This document shows positions 62,001-64,000 of a stretch of 64,000 nt of DNA, piece after piece. The stretch's first letter is position 1, and each line of letters starts with the position of its first letter. The stretch comes from Aptenodytes patagonicus (taxonomy: Eukaryota > Chordata > Aves > Sphenisciformes > Spheniscidae). The DNA lies in contig NC_134970.1 in NCBI RefSeq assembly GCF_965638725.1, positions 3,105,001 to 3,169,000 on the forward strand. The letters are read 5' to 3'. Position numbers and translations under genes: made by a program. The notes beneath the pieces were generated by a model. That model made no database searches, had not been told where the DNA came from, and worked only from the letters and a program-made list of their open reading frames with translations.

Positions 62001-64000
62001 TTGTGCCTGGAAGCTGAAATGGACTTCTCTGAAGTATTGGTTTTCATCTGGATAGTACAGCTGAATGGGAGGAGGGTAACAGGGCTGAAAGCTTCCTTTT
62101 TCGTGCCTTTGTCTTGCTTTGTGCTTCATGCGACTTCGAGTCTCGGGCTGAAAAGTTTAGGCAGGGCTTGTAGGGAGAGAAAAATTTTCAGCTGCTCTGG
62201 CAAAGCTGGAAAATGAATGAAGAAATACAAGATGGTTCTATGAACTCTAACAGAAGAATTGAGTTAGCTTTGGTTTATTGTTGCATTTCTTCAGATACTA
62301 TAGCAGTGATTGAGGTCATATGAATTAGTAGTTGTTACAAGTACCAAAGAATGTGGTTAAGTACCTATTGGGTGGTTATTTTAATGTACATCCTGCTTAA
62401 AACTTGGAAGAACATGCCCTGATCTCCTTCTTGAGATGTTTTTAATGTGCTTGGTTGTGGCATTCATACAGAAAACTGAAAAGCTTTCATGTTGGCTGAG
62501 ACACTCTTCCTTCCACGCAGCATCAGTTTACTTTGGGCTATGCTGAGGTGCTCCTGCCATGTACCAGCATCAAGTACCTGAAGTCTTCCTCCTCTGTCCC
62601 TTTACGCTGGCATAACTGAGGGTAGAAATACTGAAAATGCCAGCATCATGAAATTATTCCTCCACCCAGGTGAAACCTGTTCTCTATTTCTAGTTTTGCT
62701 GGCTTAGTGATGTCTTTTACAGGGGAAGAGTTTGTGATCAGAAAAAAAGCATTGCTTCTCAGTTTTTGTGAGTGTGTACACCTCACAGGCTTTCTTGGGC
62801 TGGCCCTTTCAGCAAAGGTAAAATGAAATTCCCTGATGAAGTGGGTTCAGAGTCATTGCACAAAGTCAAAGCAATTAACGTTCTGTAAAGGACAGCAGTG
62901 TTTGCTGGAGACCAGAGCTGTAGTTCAGTTTTCTTACCTGGGATTCTATATAGAGTTACTGAACTTCTGACTCAGGTCCCCATGGAAACAGAATAAACTG
63001 GCAAGATCTCAGAAAAATTGGGGGGGAGTGTGGCGTAAAAAAAAAGTTCTAAATAGAAAATTCAGGGGTATATACATACCTCATATTAATAGGGAGGCAA
63101 TGAAATTAGATCACATGTAGTAAATGCAGTAACTGTCAGACTTCAGTAATTCACAGACTATTCTTGGAAGGCAGAGTATTCAAATTGGATTAGAAAAAGA
63201 CTGAGCTTGGCCTTCAATCATAACCTGCTTGGTTGGAGTTTGGGTAAAAATCTGACTAAATTGGGTTAGCTTCTTAGCACCTCCGTTAACTAAACAAGCA
63301 GGGATTAAACTGCCCGAAGCCTAGCAAAATAGGACAAGGCCCTCTTGGGATCTAGCAAATAAATGCTTTTTAACTGATTTGGAAACGAGGAATTATCTGT
63401 TGACTTAGTAAAATGGCACACTTGAGTGGTCCCTGAATGCACTTAGTGAGACTCCACTTGTCTTATTGTAGGTCAAGACCTACTTGATCCTTGATTTTAA
63501 TTTTTGTTCAGGGATGTGGGATGCAGTGGTCATCCTGGCATTGCAAGTCTGAATCCATAGATGAGTACGTAGTGTATCTGCATGGTATTCTCTTTAAACT
63601 GTATTTTTTGTATTGCTGTTGACAGCATCTGTGCATCATATTTTAAGTGGAAGAGCTGTAACTCTGATATTTGCGTACCTGATGTTCAGATTGCTAAGTG
63701 GGAAGCTTTGATATTTTAAAAAGGGCTGTTTAGTTATGGAAAACATGAATGAAGTTACTTGACAGCAACTTCATGCTTACAGCTCTGTCAGAAGTGTTCG
63801 AGTGTGTTCATAGCGGTGTGACCTTGTGAGAACCAGCTTTAAAAATTTCAGGAATCCAGTGTGAGTCATAGGTATTCCCCATATAGACTTGATCCCTAAT
63901 AGTATGAAGCTGCATAGACAGTGCTTAAACTTCTGTAGGACATTAAAAAAAAAAGGGGGGGTGCAGGGGCATGAAATATTGCTAATGCTCTTTGGAACAG
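59072..64000 (+). other. DSTYK: DSTYK intron 2 (5' part, runs off the window)
   Basis: AT-rich sequence with no recognisable coding exon. The expected exon 3 peptide (human EVDVVVAPCQGL) was not found in any frame, so exon 3 is to the right. No tRNA, rRNA or complete repeat seen. Confidence 0.75.

Noticed and set aside
59072..64000. Search for DSTYK exon 3 and for complete CR1 LINEs or RNA genes
   Set aside because: No frame matched the expected exon 3 peptide, no CR1 3' hallmark octamer repeats and no cloverleaf were seen.

Overview
The window is nuclear DNA from a bird, most likely a neoavian and not a galliform. Three vertebrate genes with canonical GT-AG introns were read directly. Intron 1 of the third gene carries a solo LTR of an endogenous-retrovirus family that I recall as common in neoavian genomes. 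Several very old amniote repeats (MIR-like SINEs and palindromic DNA-element relics) also survive. The first ~51 kb is visibly GC-rich, with many poly-C and poly-G runs, as on avian microchromosomes; from ~51.5 kb it becomes clearly AT-richer. The gene order matches human 1q32.1 (NUAK2, TMCC2, DSTYK), inverted as a block with relative orientations kept.

Layout. 1-3467 is intron 1 of NUAK2; its exon 1 lies off the left edge. Exons 2-7 of NUAK2 (+ strand) occupy 3468-9171 and encode 574 residues, followed by a ~0.9 kb 3' UTR ending near 10.1 kb. 10.1-22.9 kb is intergenic between two convergent genes. TMCC2 (- strand) is complete: five coding exons between 49576 (start) and 22885 (stop), 685 codons plus stop, with introns of 8.3 and 15.4 kb. 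49577-50766 is a compact CpG-rich head-to-head promoter shared by TMCC2 and DSTYK. DSTYK (+ strand) contributes its first two coding exons (50767-51007 and 58686-59071); the rest of the gene is beyond the right edge.

How they relate. The genes are not an operon; each acts separately. NUAK2 is an LKB1-activated AMPK-related kinase that controls myosin phosphatase. TMCC2 is an ER-anchored coiled-coil protein. DSTYK is a dual-specificity kinase whose C-terminal kinase domain is not in view. The shared regulatory object is the bidirectional promoter, which holds three ZNF143-type ACTACA-TCCC motifs within ~105 bp.

Most interesting points: (i) the N-terminal region of DSTYK looks like a degenerate dynamin-type G domain; (ii) a CpG-rich candidate alternative first exon for a short TMCC2 isoform near 37.1 kb, with an in-phase splice donor; (iii) the triple ZNF143-like cluster; (iv) a sense-oriented solo LTR with an intact CRE and TATA box in DSTYK intron 1; (v) several AT-rich islands that look like conserved regulatory elements. 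I found no bacterial-type system, CRISPR array or complete mobile element.
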